Origin: Deltaproteobacteria bacterium
Lineage (GTDB): Bacteria > Desulfobacterota > Binatia > UTPRO1
Direction: 5' to 3'
DNA: 64,000 bases
NCBI GenBank assembly: GCA_020852955.1
Contig: JADYZW010000027.1
Coordinates: 1 to 64,000, forward strand
In this document: piece after piece, positions 18,404 through 27,518 of the stretch
Numbering within the stretch: position 1 is the first letter of the stretch
How the letters are laid out: every line of letters starts with the position of its first letter
The notes under the pieces: generated by a model
What the model was told of the DNA's origin: nothing
Seen by the model: only the letters and a program-made list of their open reading frames with translations
The model's database searches: none
Made by a program: the position numbers and the translations under genes

Positions 18404-18718
18404 ATGGCTGCGACGATCAAGCGCGTCCGCGCGGTGGGGCGATACGCCGTCGGCATCGATTGGAGCGACGGTCACGACAGCATCCTGCCGCATCGCCACC
18501 TGCGCGCCGCGTGTCCCTGCAACGCCTGTCGGGCCGCCGCGCCCGAGGTCGGTCCGGAGCAATGCGAGGTCGCCCTCGCGCGCGCCGTCGGCGACGGGAC
18601 CCTCTTCATCGCCTGGGGCGACGAGCACGAGACGTTCCTGGTCGCCGACGAGCTGCGGGCGCTGTGCCGCTGCGCCCATTGCGTGCGCGAACCGACCTAT
18701 CCGATCTCCGGCCAGTAG
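18404..18718 (+). CDS. DUF971 / GBBH-like N-terminal domain protein
   Basis: 104 aa single-domain protein matching DUF971: IDWSDGHDSILPHRHLRAACPCNAC, followed later by ELRALCRCAHC. The two Cys pairs (CPCNAC and CRCAHC) may bind metal. The same domain forms the N terminus of gamma-butyrobetaine hydroxylase and occurs beside Mrp/ApbC Fe-S carrier genes in other bacteria, but its own function is not known. It diverges from the OB-fold gene with a 66-bp gap and has no Shine-Dalgarno. Confidence 0.85.
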   Translation: MAATIKRVRAVGRYAVGIDWSDGHDSILPHRHLRAACPCNACRAAAPEVGPEQCEVALARAVGDGTLFIAWGDEHETFLVADELRALCRCAHCVREPTYPISGQ

Positions 18719-18739
18719 CTCCCGCCGCGGAGCGCCCGG

Positions 18740-18756
18740 TTATCCACAGCTGTGGA
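18740..18756 (+). promoter_or_regulatory. Consensus DnaA box within a palindrome
   Basis: TTATCCACA (18740-18748) is an exact consensus DnaA box. It overlaps a perfect 14-bp palindrome, TCCACAGCTGTGGA (18743-18756), so the other strand carries a partial second box. It lies in the 111-bp gap between two convergent gene ends, which otherwise holds nothing recognisable. No dnaA, gyrB or DnaA-box cluster is near, so this is a single site and not an origin. Confidence 0.5.
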
Positions 18757-18829
18757 CGGTGAAACCCGCGTGTTCTCGTGAGGTTCGCCGCTCGCGTTCA
18801 CCGCGGCGGAACGTCGGCATCCGTGAGGC

Positions 18830-19111
18830 TCAGCTTCGCGCCGCCTCGCCCTGTGCGGAGACGCGGAGCGTGACCCGGAAGCGGGGACCGGTGGCGTGTC
18901 GGTCGATTTCGGGGATGACCAGCACCCCGGCGCCGTCGAGCGTCCGGAGCGACGTCGACGCGTGCGAGAGGGCGCGGCGCACGGCTTCCGCGATCGTGTG
19001 ATCCGACGAACCCTCGAACTCGAGCATCACCGGTTCCTCCGCGAGCGGTCCGCGGGAAACATCGGCGACGGCGGCGTCGGCAGCCACCCAGGAGGTGTCG
19101 ATCTCGTCCAT
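18830..19111 (-). CDS. Dodecin-like small protein lacking the flavin-stacking Trp
   Basis: 93 aa if started at the ATG at 19111 (a GTG at 19192 would add 27 poorly conserved residues). Residues about 27-90 follow the dodecin pattern: EGSSDHTIAEAVRRALSHAS, then TLRTLDGAGVLVIPE, then FRVTLRVSAQ. Dodecins form 12-mers that store flavin or CoA. The LRNLRWFEV segment of known dodecins, whose Trp stacks on flavin, is replaced here by LRTLDGAGV, so flavin binding is doubtful. The N-terminal 25 residues are extra. No operon partner is evident. The dodecin assignment is by pattern only. Confidence 0.6.
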   Translation of the reverse strand: MDEIDTSWVAADAAVADVSRGPLAEEPVMLEFEGSSDHTIAEAVRRALSHASTSLRTLDGAGVLVIPEIDRHATGPRFRVTLRVSAQGEAARS

Positions 19112-19241
19112 TTTGACCCGTTGGTGTCGAGCGGAAACGACCCGGCAGGGCGGCACGACGACTCTGCGGAGCGAGGTTGGCACCACCACCACTCCGCCGT
19201 CAGCTACCGCGCGCAGAGGTAGCCTTGTTGCCGTCGGCCTG

Positions 19242-22200
19242 TCAAGAAAAATCTGCGCCAGATCGTGTCACGTCGATGGTCGCGCCGAGCGATGGCAGCG
19301 ACGCGCCCCACACGGTCGCCGGTCGTCCCAACCAGCGGGCCGTGTGCGATCGCCCGGGCCGCGCGGCGAGGTCTTCGGGACGGCCGCTCGCGACGACTTC
19401 CCCGCCCCCGGCGGCGGCTTCGGGTCCGAGATCTATGAGATGGTCGGCGGCGCGCAGCACGTCGAGGTTGTGCTCCACGACGACGAGGGTGTGCCCCTGG
19501 TCGACCAGGCGGTGGAAGGCGAGGATCAACCGCTCGACATCGGCGAAGTGGAGGCCGGTGGTGGGCTCGTCGAGGACGAAGAGCGTGCGACCCGCGCCGC
19601 TCCGGCCGATCTCGGAGGCGAGCTTGATCCGCTGCGCCTCGCCGCCGGAAAGGGTGTTGCTCGGCTGTCCGAGCGTCAGGTACCCGAGTCCGATCTCGGC
19701 GAGGACCGCGAGCGGGCGCGCGATCGCGGGCACCGCTGCGAACACCCGGGCGGCCTCTTCGACGGTGAGGTCGAGCACGTCGGCGATCGAACGTCCCGCC
19801 CAGGTGACCGCGAGCGTCTCCTCGGTGAATCGCCGACCGCCGCAGGTCTCGCAGGCGACCGACGTCTCGGGCAGGAAGCTCATCTGGACTCGGATCCGGC
19901 CCTGGCCTGCGCAGGCGTCGCACCGGCCCTCGGCGACGTTGAAGGAGAAGCGCCCGGGTGCGTACCCGCGCGCGCGCGCGGCGGCCGTCCCCGCGAAGAG
20001 GCGGCGGATCTCGTCCCAGAAGCCGACATACGAGGCCGGGATCGAACGCGGCGTGCGTCCGATCGGGCTCTGGTCGACCTCGATGACGCGATCGACGGCC
20101 TCATGACCGGTGATCGCCCGGTGGGCGCCGGGGCGCGGCGCGGTCAGCCCCTTGGCCCGGCGCAGGCCGCAGTAGAGCACCTCCTTGACCAGCGTACTCT
20201 TGCCGGAGCCCGAAACGCCGGTCACGCACGTCCACACGCCGAGCGGGAGGTCGACGGTCACGTGCTTGAGGTTGTTGGCCGTCGCGTCGTGGATCGTGAG
20301 CCGCGGGCCGTCGGTCCGGCGGGGCGATCGATCCCGCTCGCGCCTCCCGCGGAGATAGCGTCCGGTGAGGGAGCCGGGATCGGCCGCGATCTCGGCGGGC
20401 GCGCCCATCGCCACGAGCGCGCCGCCGTTCCGACCCGCTCCGGGGCCGAGATCGACCACGAGGTCGGCGGCAGCGATGGTCGCCTCGTCGTGCTCGACGA
20501 CGAGGACCGTGTTCCGTCGCTCCACGAGCGTGCGGAGCGACGCGAGGAGCAGCGCGTTGTCCCGCGGGTGCAGCCCGATCGTCGGCTCGTCGAGTACGTA
20601 GCAGGCACCGCGCAGGTTGGAGCCGAGCTGGGCCGCCAGGCGAATGCGCTGGGCTTCGCCCCCGGAGAGGGTGTCGGCGCTGCGATCGAGCGTGAGATAT
20701 CCGAGGCCGACGGTCGCGAGGAACGCGAGCCGGGGGCGCACCTCGGCGAGGAGATCCCGAACGATCGCGGCCTCGCGCGCCCCGAATCGCCACGCGCCGA
20801 TCGCCGCCGCGCACTCGTCGATGGTCATCGCGGTCAACTCCGGGAAGGTCCGGCCGAGCACCCGCACCGCGCGCGCCCGCGGGACGAGCCGCGTGCCGCC
20901 GCATGCCGGACAGGCGCGGAGCGCGACGTACGGGCGCATCGCGTCGGCGACGATCGCCTCCCCGGCGGTGCCGCCGGCCTCGCTCTCCTCGTAGAAGCCG
21001 TGGGTACGCAGGAGCGGCAACACCCCGGCGATCTTCTTGCCGTCGCCCTCGAGGACGAGCCGGCGCTGCCGCGCGGGCAAGCGCCCGAAGGGGCGGTCGA
21101 CGGCGATGCCGGCGCTCCGCACCGCACGCAGGAGCCGGCGCTCCTCCTTCCCGAGCCCGAGTTCCGCGAGCGCCGCAATGGCGCCGTCACGCAGCGAGCG
21201 CGCCGGATCGGCGACGACGGCGTCCGCGTCGATCTCGACGCGGGTCCCGAGCCCCTGGCAGTCCCGGCACCCGCCCTGTCGGCTGTTGAACGAGAACAGC
21301 CGGGGATCGAGCGCCTCGTAGCCGAGACCGCAGGGCGCGCAGAACAACCGTTCGCTGAACACGTGCTCGCGTCCGCCCGCGACGGCGACGACCACCCCGG
21401 AGCCGAGCCGCAGCGCCTCCGCCACCGGCGTCGCGAAGCGCGTCGCGGCGCCTCCGCCCGGCACGCGACCCACCAGGACGTCGACGTCGTGCTCGGTGTA
21501 TCGGTCGAGGTCGGGCAGCGGGTCGAGCGGCAGGACCGCGCCGTCGACGCGCACGTACGTGTAACGCAGCCGCCGGGCCGCGCGCAGGACGTCGCGGTGG
21601 AACCCCTTGCGACCGCGGACGACCGGCGCGAAGAGGACCGCTTCCGTGTCGCCGACGCGCTCCGCGAGCCGGGCCGCGATCTCGCTCCGCGGCAGGGGTT
21701 GGATCGGCCGGTCGCAGCCGATGCAGTGCTGGACGCCGACCTTCGCGAACAGCAAACGGAGGTAGTGCGCCACTTCGGTCACCGTCGCGACCGTCGAGGT
21801 GCGGCCGCCGCGGCTCGTGCGCTGCTCGATGGCGATCGTCGGCGGGATGCCGGCCACGTAGTCCACGTCCGGGCGCGGCAGGACGTCCATGAACTGGCGG
21901 ACGTAGGTCGAGAGGCTCTCGAGATAGCGACGCTGCCCCTCGGCGAACACGACATCGAACGCGAGCGTCGACTTGCCGGAGCCGGAGAGCCCGGTCACGA
22001 CGATCAGGCGGTCGCGGGGGAGGTCGAGGCTCAGGTCGCGGAGGTTGTGCTCGCGCGCGCCGACGATGCGGATGGCGTCGCGGTCGGCGTCGGCCGGCGC
22101 GGGCGCGCCGGCGGGCACCGGCGCCGCCGGCGTGGGAGCGAGCGCGGGCGCCAGGAACCGCCCGGTGTGGGAGGCCGCGCAGGCGGCGATCGCCTCCGGC

Positions 22201-24887
22201 GTTCCGACGGCCACCACCGCGCCGCCCCCGTCGCCGCCTTCGGGCCCGAGGTCGATCACGTGGTCGGCGCACTTGATGACCTCGACGTTGTGCTCGACCA
22301 CCAGGAGCGAATGGCCGCGCTCCGTGAGCTTGGCGAAGGCGCCGAGCAGCCGCTCGATGTCGGCGAAGTGCAGCCCGGTCGTCGGCTCGTCGAAGATGAA
22401 GAGCGTGTGCGCCTTGGCGTCGCGTCCGAGGTGCGCGGCGAGCTTGATGCGCTGCGACTCGCCCGCGGAGAGCGTGCTGAGCGGCTGGCCGAGCGGCAGG
22501 TACTCGAGCCCGACGTCCACGAGGGGCTGGAGCGCCTGCAGAATGTCCGGCTGGTCCGCGAAGAGGTCGAGCGCGGCGCGCACCGTGAGGCCCAGGACGT
22601 CCGCGATCGTGCGGTCGCGATAGCGCACCGCGAGGACCTCGGCGTTGTAGCGCCGGCCCTGACAGGCCGGGCAGACCAGCAGCACGTCCGAGAGGAACTG
22701 CATCTCGACCTGCTCGAAGCCGTCGCCCCGGCAGGTCTCGCAGCGTCCGCCATCGACGTTGAACGAGAACGTCGCCGGGGTGAACCCGAGAAGGCGCGCG
22801 TGGTCCGTGGCGGCGAAGAGCCGACGTACGCCGTCGAACATCTTGGTGTACGTGGCCGCGTTGGCGCGCGGGGTCGAGCCGATCGGGGTCTGATCGACGA
22901 AGATCACCTCGGCGATCTTCTCCGCGCCGTCGATGTCGTCGCAGAGTCCGGGCGGCGCGGTCGGCAGACCGCGGCGGCGGAGGAGTCCGCGATGCAGCAC
23001 CTCCTCGACGAGGGTACTCTTGCCGGATCCCGAGACGCCGGTAACGCACACCATGCGGGCCAGCGGGATGGTGACGTCGATGCCGCGCAGGTTGTTCGCG
23101 CGGGCGTTGCGGATCGTGAGGGTGAGCGCGCGGCTCGGCGGGTGGCGGCGGACCGGCGTCGCGATGCGTCGCGCCCCCGACAGGTACCGACCGGTGAGCG
23201 ACGCCGGATCGGCGACGAGGGCGGCGACCGGACCCGCGGCGACGATCCTGCCCCCGGCCGCGCCCGCGCCTGGCCCCAGGTCGATCACGTGATCCGCGGC
23301 CGCGATGATCTCGGGATCGTGCTCGACGACGACCACGGTGTTCTTGCGCGCGCACAGGTTCCGCATGATGCCGACCAGGCGGGCGCTGTCGCGGGGGTGG
23401 AGGCCGATCGACGGCTCGTCGAGCACGTAGAGCGTATTGACGAGCGACGATCCGACGGCGGTGGTCAGGTCCACGCGTTCGAGCTCCCCGCCCGAGAGCG
23501 TTCGCGATTGGCGATCCAGCGTCAGGTAGCCGAGGCCGACTTCGAGGAGATAGCCGAGCCGCGACCGGATCTCGCCGGCGACGAGCGCCGCCGCGGGATC
23601 CCGCTCGGCGTCGACCGCGAGGTCGGCGAAGAAGGCCCGCGCCTCCTCGACGTTCATGCGGTTCACCTCGGCGATCGAGCGCCCGGCGATCCGGTAGTCG
23701 AGCGCGTCCGGCTTCACGCGGCTGCCGGCGCAGGCGGGGCACGTGCGGTACGAGCGGTAGCGCGACAGCAGGACGCGCACGTGCATCTTGTAGGTCTTCC
23801 GTTCGAGCCAGCGGAACCAGCCGCGGATCCCGAAGAAGCGCTCGTCGCCGTCCTCGACGAGGCGGCGCTGCGCGGGCGAGAGGCGGGCGAACGGCACGTC
23901 GGCGGGGATGGCGCGGCGGCGGCAGAAGGCGAGGAGCTCGCGACGCTCCTCGCCGGTCGAAGGAGTCGTCCACGGCTTGATGGCGCCCCCGGCAAGCGTA
24001 CGCCCGGCGTCGGGGATCACCAGGTCGAGGTCGAGATCGATGATGCGGCCGAAGCCGCGGCAGGCGTCGCACGCGCCGAGCGGGCTGTTGAATGAAAAGA
24101 GGTTCGGCGCGGGGTCGCGATAGGCGATGCCGCACGGCAGGCAGGCGAGGGCGGCGCCGTAGTCGCGTCGACTCCCGGCCTCGGCACCCGCGGCCCAGAT
24201 CCGACCCTTGCCGTAGGCGAGCGTTTGCTCGATCGAGGCGGTCAACCGGGCCCGGGACTCTCGCGTGCAGGTGAGCCGATCCACGAGGATGTCGAGCGGA
24301 CTCGCCGGCGCCGTCGCCAGCGTCTCGAGCGCCCGGACTTCGCCGGCGACGAGCGCGCGCGTGAAGCCCTGACCCGCGAGCGCCGTCACGACCTCCGCCC
24401 AGGGGAGGTCGGGTAGCGCGAAGGGGAACCCGAGGAGCACCGGCGCTCCGGGTCGTTCCCGCAGCAGGGTCTCGCAGACGCCGGTCGGGGTCGCGCGCTC
24501 CACGCGGGCGCCGCAGCGCCGACACTGCAGCACGCCGAGCTTCGCGAACAGCAGCTTCAGGTGATCGTGGATCTCGGTGACGGTCCCCACGGTGGAACGC
24601 GACGTAGTTACCGGGCGGCGTTGATCGATCGCGACCGCGGGCGGGATGCCCCCGACGTGGTCCACGTCGGGCTTCTCCATGCGCTCGAGGAACTGGCGCG
24701 TGTAGGTCGAGAACGTCTCGACGTAACGGCGCTGACCCTCCGCGTAGAGGACGTCGAAGGCGAGCGTGGACTTGCCCGAGCCGCTCACGCCCGTCACGAC
24801 GGTCAGCTGGTGGAGGGGGATGTCGACGTCGATGCCGCGCAGATTGTGGTGACGGGCGCCTCGGATCTGGATAGGGTCGCTGGCCAT
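19242..24887 (-). CDS. uvrA: Tandem (double-length) excinuclease ABC subunit UvrA
   Basis: 1881 aa, about twice the usual 940 aa, made of two complete UvrA units joined by an Ala/Pro linker (about 905-935). Each unit has two ABC ATPase halves with insertion and zinc-finger domains. First unit: Walker [10 protein letters not shown], signatures [11 protein letters not shown] and [11 protein letters not shown]. Second unit: GLSGSGKST, signatures [11 protein letters not shown] and [11 protein letters not shown]. Zinc-finger cysteines persist in both ([10 protein letters not shown]...[18 protein letters not shown]...CETCGGRR). UvrA dimers find bulky DNA lesions and load UvrB, so this fusion is probably a covalent dimer. 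The ATG at 24887 gives the family N terminus [19 protein letters not shown]. uvrB and uvrC lie 6 kb away. Confidence 0.95.
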   Translation of the reverse strand: MASDPIQIRGARHHNLRGIDVDIPLHQLTVVTGVSGSGKSTLAFDVLYAEGQRRYVETFSTYTRQFLERMEKPDVDHVGGIPPAVAIDQRRPVTTSRSTVGTVTEIHDHLKLLFAKLGVLQCRRCGARVERATPTGVCETLLRERPGAPVLLGFPFALPDLPWAEVVTALAGQGFTRALVAGEVRALETLATAPASPLDILVDRLTCTRESRARLTASIEQTLAYGKGRIWAAGAEAGSRRDYGAALACLPCGIAYRDPAPNLFSFNSPLGACDACRGFGRIIDLDLDLVIPDAGRTLAGGAIKPWTTPSTGEERRELLAFCRRRAIPADVPFARLSPAQRRLVEDGDERFFGIRGWFRWLERKTYKMHVRVLLSRYRSYRTCPACAGSRVKPDALDYRIAGRSIAEVNRMNVEEARAFFADLAVDAERDPAAALVAGEIRSRLGYLLEVGLGYLTLDRQSRTLSGGELERVDLTTAVGSSLVNTLYVLDEPSIGLHPRDSARLVGIMRNLCARKNTVVVVEHDPEIIAAADHVIDLGPGAGAAGGRIVAAGPVAALVADPASLTGRYLSGARRIATPVRRHPPSRALTLTIRNARANNLRGIDVTIPLARMVCVTGVSGSGKSTLVEEVLHRGLLRRRGLPTAPPGLCDDIDGAEKIAEVIFVDQTPIGSTPRANAATYTKMFDGVRRLFAATDHARLLGFTPATFSFNVDGGRCETCRGDGFEQVEMQFLSDVLLVCPACQGRRYNAEVLAVRYRDRTIADVLGLTVRAALDLFADQPDILQALQPLVDVGLEYLPLGQPLSTLSAGESQRIKLAAHLGRDAKAHTLFIFDEPTTGLHFADIERLLGAFAKLTERGHSLLVVEHNVEVIKCADHVIDLGPEGGDGGGAVVAVGTPEAIAACAASHTGRFLAPALAPTPAAPVPAGAPAPADADRDAIRIVGAREHNLRDLSLDLPRDRLIVVTGLSGSGKSTLAFDVVFAEGQRRYLESLSTYVRQFMDVLPRPDVDYVAGIPPTIAIEQRTSRGGRTSTVATVTEVAHYLRLLFAKVGVQHCIGCDRPIQPLPRSEIAARLAERVGDTEAVLFAPVVRGRKGFHRDVLRAARRLRYTYVRVDGAVLPLDPLPDLDRYTEHDVDVLVGRVPGGGAATRFATPVAEALRLGSGVVVAVAGGREHVFSERLFCAPCGLGYEALDPRLFSFNSRQGGCRDCQGLGTRVEIDADAVVADPARSLRDGAIAALAELGLGKEERRLLRAVRSAGIAVDRPFGRLPARQRRLVLEGDGKKIAGVLPLLRTHGFYEESEAGGTAGEAIVADAMRPYVALRACPACGGTRLVPRARAVRVLGRTFPELTAMTIDECAAAIGAWRFGAREAAIVRDLLAEVRPRLAFLATVGLGYLTLDRSADTLSGGEAQRIRLAAQLGSNLRGACYVLDEPTIGLHPRDNALLLASLRTLVERRNTVLVVEHDEATIAAADLVVDLGPGAGRNGGALVAMGAPAEIAADPGSLTGRYLRGRRERDRSPRRTDGPRLTIHDATANNLKHVTVDLPLGVWTCVTGVSGSGKSTLVKEVLYCGLRRAKGLTAPRPGAHRAITGHEAVDRVIEVDQSPIGRTPRSIPASYVGFWDEIRRLFAGTAAARARGYAPGRFSFNVAEGRCDACAGQGRIRVQMSFLPETSVACETCGGRRFTEETLAVTWAGRSIADVLDLTVEEAARVFAAVPAIARPLAVLAEIGLGYLTLGQPSNTLSGGEAQRIKLASEIGRSGAGRTLFVLDEPTTGLHFADVERLILAFHRLVDQGHTLVVVEHNLDVLRAADHLIDLGPEAAAGGGEVVASGRPEDLAARPGRSHTARWLGRPATVWGASLPSLGATIDVTRSGADFS

Positions 24888-24926
24888 CGTCGTCGGGACG
24901 GCGCCGTCGCGCCGCCGAAACCGGGA

Positions 24927-24934
24927 ACTATAGT
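24927..24934. promoter_or_regulatory. Palindromic -10-like site between uvrA and methyltransferase
   Basis: ACTATAGT is a perfect 8-bp palindrome in the 45-bp divergent gap. It reads TATAGT on both strands, giving a candidate -10 for uvrA (39 nt before its ATG) and for the methyltransferase gene. Neither side has a good -35. Confidence 0.35.
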
Positions 24935-25646
24935 GGAAGCGATCTCGCCCTGCACGCCGGTGGTGCCGCACGCCATCGCCGGCCACCCCGCGATCCTGCT
25001 CGACGTCGACCTCGGCGTGCGGCGCGTGCGCCTGCACGCGGTGCGCGACCTCGAAGCCCTCGTCGACCGCGGGGCGCTCCTGCGGGGCGAGATCGAGCCG
25101 CCCTATTGGGCGCACCTCTGGTCGGGCGCGTCGGTGCTCGCAGCGTATCTGGCGCGTTGCGTGCCGCTCGCCGGCCGACGCGTGCTCGAGATCGGCTGTG
25201 GCCTCGCGCTGCCGGGCGTCACCGCGGCCACGCTCGGAGCGGACGTCACCCTCGTGGACGCGGCCCCCGACGCTCTCGCGTTCGCGGCGGCGAGCGCGGC
25301 GGCGAACGGCGTCCGCTGCGTCGTCGCGGCCGCCGACTTCACCCGACTCGATCCCGGCTGGCGCTTCGACGTCGTCCTGGCCGCCGAGATCGCCTACGAT
25401 CGCGAGCGCTGGGGGGAACTCGCCGCGGTCTGCGAACGCCACCTGGCTCCCGGCGGGGCGACCTACCTCGCCGACGGGTACCGGACGGATACCCGCGGCT
25501 TCTGGGCCGCGCTCGGAGCGCGCGGCCTCGCGGTCCACGCAATGGATCTGCGTCCCGCGGAGGAGGGCCGCCGCGTCTCCGTGCGGATCGCCGAGATCCG
25601 GCGACCGATCGTCAGGCCTCGAGGCACCCCGCGACCAGCGCCTTGA
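24933..25646 (+). CDS. Class I SAM-dependent methyltransferase, METTL20/Nnt1-like
   Basis: 237 aa from a GTG at 24933; if the TATAGT at 24929-24934 is a true -10, the real start is a GTG at 24960 or 24963. The sequence [18 protein letters not shown] is the hallmark of the COG3897/Methyltransf_16 group (protein-lysine and related methyltransferases). Motif I is [13 protein letters not shown], motif [13 protein letters not shown], and the post-I segment [12 protein letters not shown]. Homologues include the ETF-beta lysine methyltransferase, but no electron-transfer flavoprotein gene is here, so the substrate is open. Its 3' end overlaps the convergent receiver gene by 35 bp. Confidence 0.82.
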   Translation: MEAISPCTPVVPHAIAGHPAILLDVDLGVRRVRLHAVRDLEALVDRGALLRGEIEPPYWAHLWSGASVLAAYLARCVPLAGRRVLEIGCGLALPGVTAATLGADVTLVDAAPDALAFAAASAAANGVRCVVAAADFTRLDPGWRFDVVLAAEIAYDRERWGELAAVCERHLAPGGATYLADGYRTDTRGFWAALGARGLAVHAMDLRPAEEGRRVSVRIAEIRRPIVRPRGTPRPAP

Positions 25647-25992
25647 GGCGGTCCACGTCGAGCGGCAGCGGCAGGCAGTGCACGTCCTCGACGCCGCTCA
25701 CGATCCAACGACGCCGCTCCGTCTCCGGCATGCCGAGGAGGACGAACGGCGTCTTGCGGCCGTGTTGCCGCGCGCGACAGAGCAGTGTCAATCCGCAGAC
25801 CCCGGGCAAGGCGACCTCGCTCAGCACCAGGTCGTAGCCGTGATCCTCGAGCGCCTTCATCGCCGCCTCGCCCGAGGCCGCACGATCGATCGCGTAGCCG
25901 CAGCGGCAGAGAATGCGGCCGATGGTGCCGCTGAAATTGTCGTCGGTCGCAACCACGAGGATGCGACGCGAGGGTGAGGACAGGCCGGTCAT
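25612..25992 (-). CDS. Degenerate stand-alone receiver domain
   Basis: 126 aa CheY-like protein ([23 protein letters not shown] at the N terminus). The acceptor strand reads [11 protein letters not shown], so Glu stands where the phosphorylated Asp should be. The conserved Lys near the C terminus is also missing (CLPLPL instead of the usual L-P-K-P). The acidic pair (TDD) remains. It therefore probably cannot be phosphorylated, and Glu could mimic the active state. It lies 125 bp downstream of the NtrC-type regulator on the same strand, so it may act with that system, but this is inferred. Confidence 0.8.
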   Translation of the reverse strand: MTGLSSPSRRILVVATDDNFSGTIGRILCRCGYAIDRAASGEAAMKALEDHGYDLVLSEVALPGVCGLTLLCRARQHGRKTPFVLLGMPETERRRWIVSGVEDVHCLPLPLDVDRLKALVAGCLEA

Positions 25993-26117
25993 GCGGGATG
26001 GTGGTCAGCAGGAACTATGCCACGCGCGGGGATGACGCCACAGCCCCGAACGCGCGCGGCGCCGCGGAAACGCGCGCTCGCGCGTCGACGGGAGTCGCAA
26101 AGCGCGACACCCCGGGG

Positions 26118-27518
26118 TCATTCCAACCCGTACTTCTCGAGCTTCCGGTAGAGCCGCTGCCGGTCGATCCCGAGCAGCCGCGCCGCCTGGTTCTTGTTGC
26201 CTCTCGCCTGTCGGAGCGCCGCCGCGATCAGCTGTCGCTCGGTCGACGCGAGGGAGGGGACCGCGCTCCCGAAGTCGAGGCCGTCGTCCCGCAAGGCGGG
26301 GGGCGCCGTGACCAGGGGCGCGAGGCTCGCCGGCGTGATGTCCCCGCTCGGCGCCAGCGCGAAGCAGCGTTCGATCACGTTCTGGAGCTCGCGGATGTTG
26401 CCCGGCCAATCGTACCGCGCGAGCAGCGCGAGCGCGGCCGGGTGGATCGCCTTCGGCGCGACGTTGAATTGACGCGCGTAGCGCTCCACGTAGTGGCGGG
26501 CCAGGAGGGCGACGTCGTCCCGGCGCTCGCGCAGCGGCGGCAGCGGCAGATGGACCACGTTCAGTCGGTAGTAGAGGTCGGAGCGGAACGTTCCCGCCTG
26601 AACCTCGGCACCGAGGTCGCGATTGGTCGCGGCGATCAGGCGCACATCGACCTTGACCGGCCGCGTCGTGCCGAGCGGCGTCACTTCGCGCTCCTGGATG
26701 GCGCGGAGGAACTTCACCTGCAGCGCGGCCGGGATGTCGGCGATCTCGTCGAGGAAGAGCGTGCCGCCGTGCGCCGCCTGAAAGACTCCCAGGTGATCAG
26801 CGACGGCGCCCGTGAAGGCGCCGCGTCGGTGGCCGAAGAGCTGGCTGTCGAGCAGCGTGTCGGAGACGGCGCCGCAGTTGAGCGCGACGAAGGGTCGGTC
26901 GGCGCGGGCGCTGCGGCCATGGATGCTACGCGCCACGAGCTCCTTGCCGGTGCCGCTCTCGCCCGTCACGAGCACGGTGGTCGCGTTCTGGGCGAGGGCG
27001 TCGATGGCCTGGTAGATGCTCCGCATCGACGCGCTCTGCCCGATGATCTCGCCGAACCCCTGGGCCCGCTCGATCATCGCGCGGAGCCGACGGTTCTCGC
27101 GCTCGAGGTCCGAGACCCGCAGCACCTGCTCGATCGTCATCAGGAGCTCGTCGGGATTGCACGGTTTCACGAGATAGTCCCAGGCGCCGAGCTTCATCGC
27201 CTCGACGGCCGCCTGCGTGCTGCCGTGCCCGGTCAACACGATCGTCGGCGGCGACAGCAGGCGGCGCTCGCCGGGGGACGCCGGGGGGTCGGGCTGCAGG
27301 CGGCGCAGCAAGGCCATGCCGTCCATCACCGGCATGTTCAGGTCGGTCACCACGACGGCGCAGGGGCTCTCCCCGAGCGCGGCGAGCGCCTCCTGCCCGT
27401 GGGTCGCCGTCACGACGTCGTAGCCCTTGCGCTCCAGGATCCTCGCGAGCGTGCGCGCCATGTTCGGCTCGTCCTCGACGAGCAGGACGCGGGTTCCCTC
27501 CGCGACCGCCCCGCTCAC
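26118..27518 (-). CDS. Sigma-54-dependent response regulator (NtrC family)
   Basis: 466 aa. Receiver domain at about 10-125 with phosphoacceptor in VVVTDLNMPVMDG and Lys in DYLVKPCNP. AAA+ activator domain at about 150-385 with Walker A GESGTGKE, the sigma-54 contact loop GAFTGA and Walker B LFLDEIADI. C-terminal Fis-type helix-turn-helix at about 430-466 (KNQAARLLGIDRQRLYRKL). Its GTG start overlaps the stop of the histidine kinase gene (GTGA), so the pair is one two-component system. It would activate RpoN-dependent promoters; the target genes are not visible here. Confidence 0.95.
   Translation of the reverse strand: MSGAVAEGTRVLLVEDEPNMARTLARILERKGYDVVTATHGQEALAALGESPCAVVVTDLNMPVMDGMALLRRLQPDPPASPGERRLLSPPTIVLTGHGSTQAAVEAMKLGAWDYLVKPCNPDELLMTIEQVLRVSDLERENRRLRAMIERAQGFGEIIGQSASMRSIYQAIDALAQNATTVLVTGESGTGKELVARSIHGRSARADRPFVALNCGAVSDTLLDSQLFGHRRGAFTGAVADHLGVFQAAHGGTLFLDEIADIPAALQVKFLRAIQEREVTPLGTTRPVKVDVRLIAATNRDLGAEVQAGTFRSDLYYRLNVVHLPLPPLRERRDDVALLARHYVERYARQFNVAPKAIHPAALALLARYDWPGNIRELQNVIERCFALAPSGDITPASLAPLVTAPPALRDDGLDFGSAVPSLASTERQLIAAALRQARGNKNQAARLLGIDRQRLYRKLEKYGLE

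Noticed and set aside
19095..24095. A 1666-codon open frame on the plus strand opposite uvrA
   Set aside because: It mirrors the uvrA coding strand, has the Arg/Glu/Asp/Val-rich composition of antisense frames in GC-rich DNA, and shows no domain motif. The minus-strand UvrA motifs are decisive.
19242..24887. Direct repeat or recombination hotspot inside uvrA
   Set aside because: The two halves are distant paralogues at protein level, not near-identical DNA repeats.
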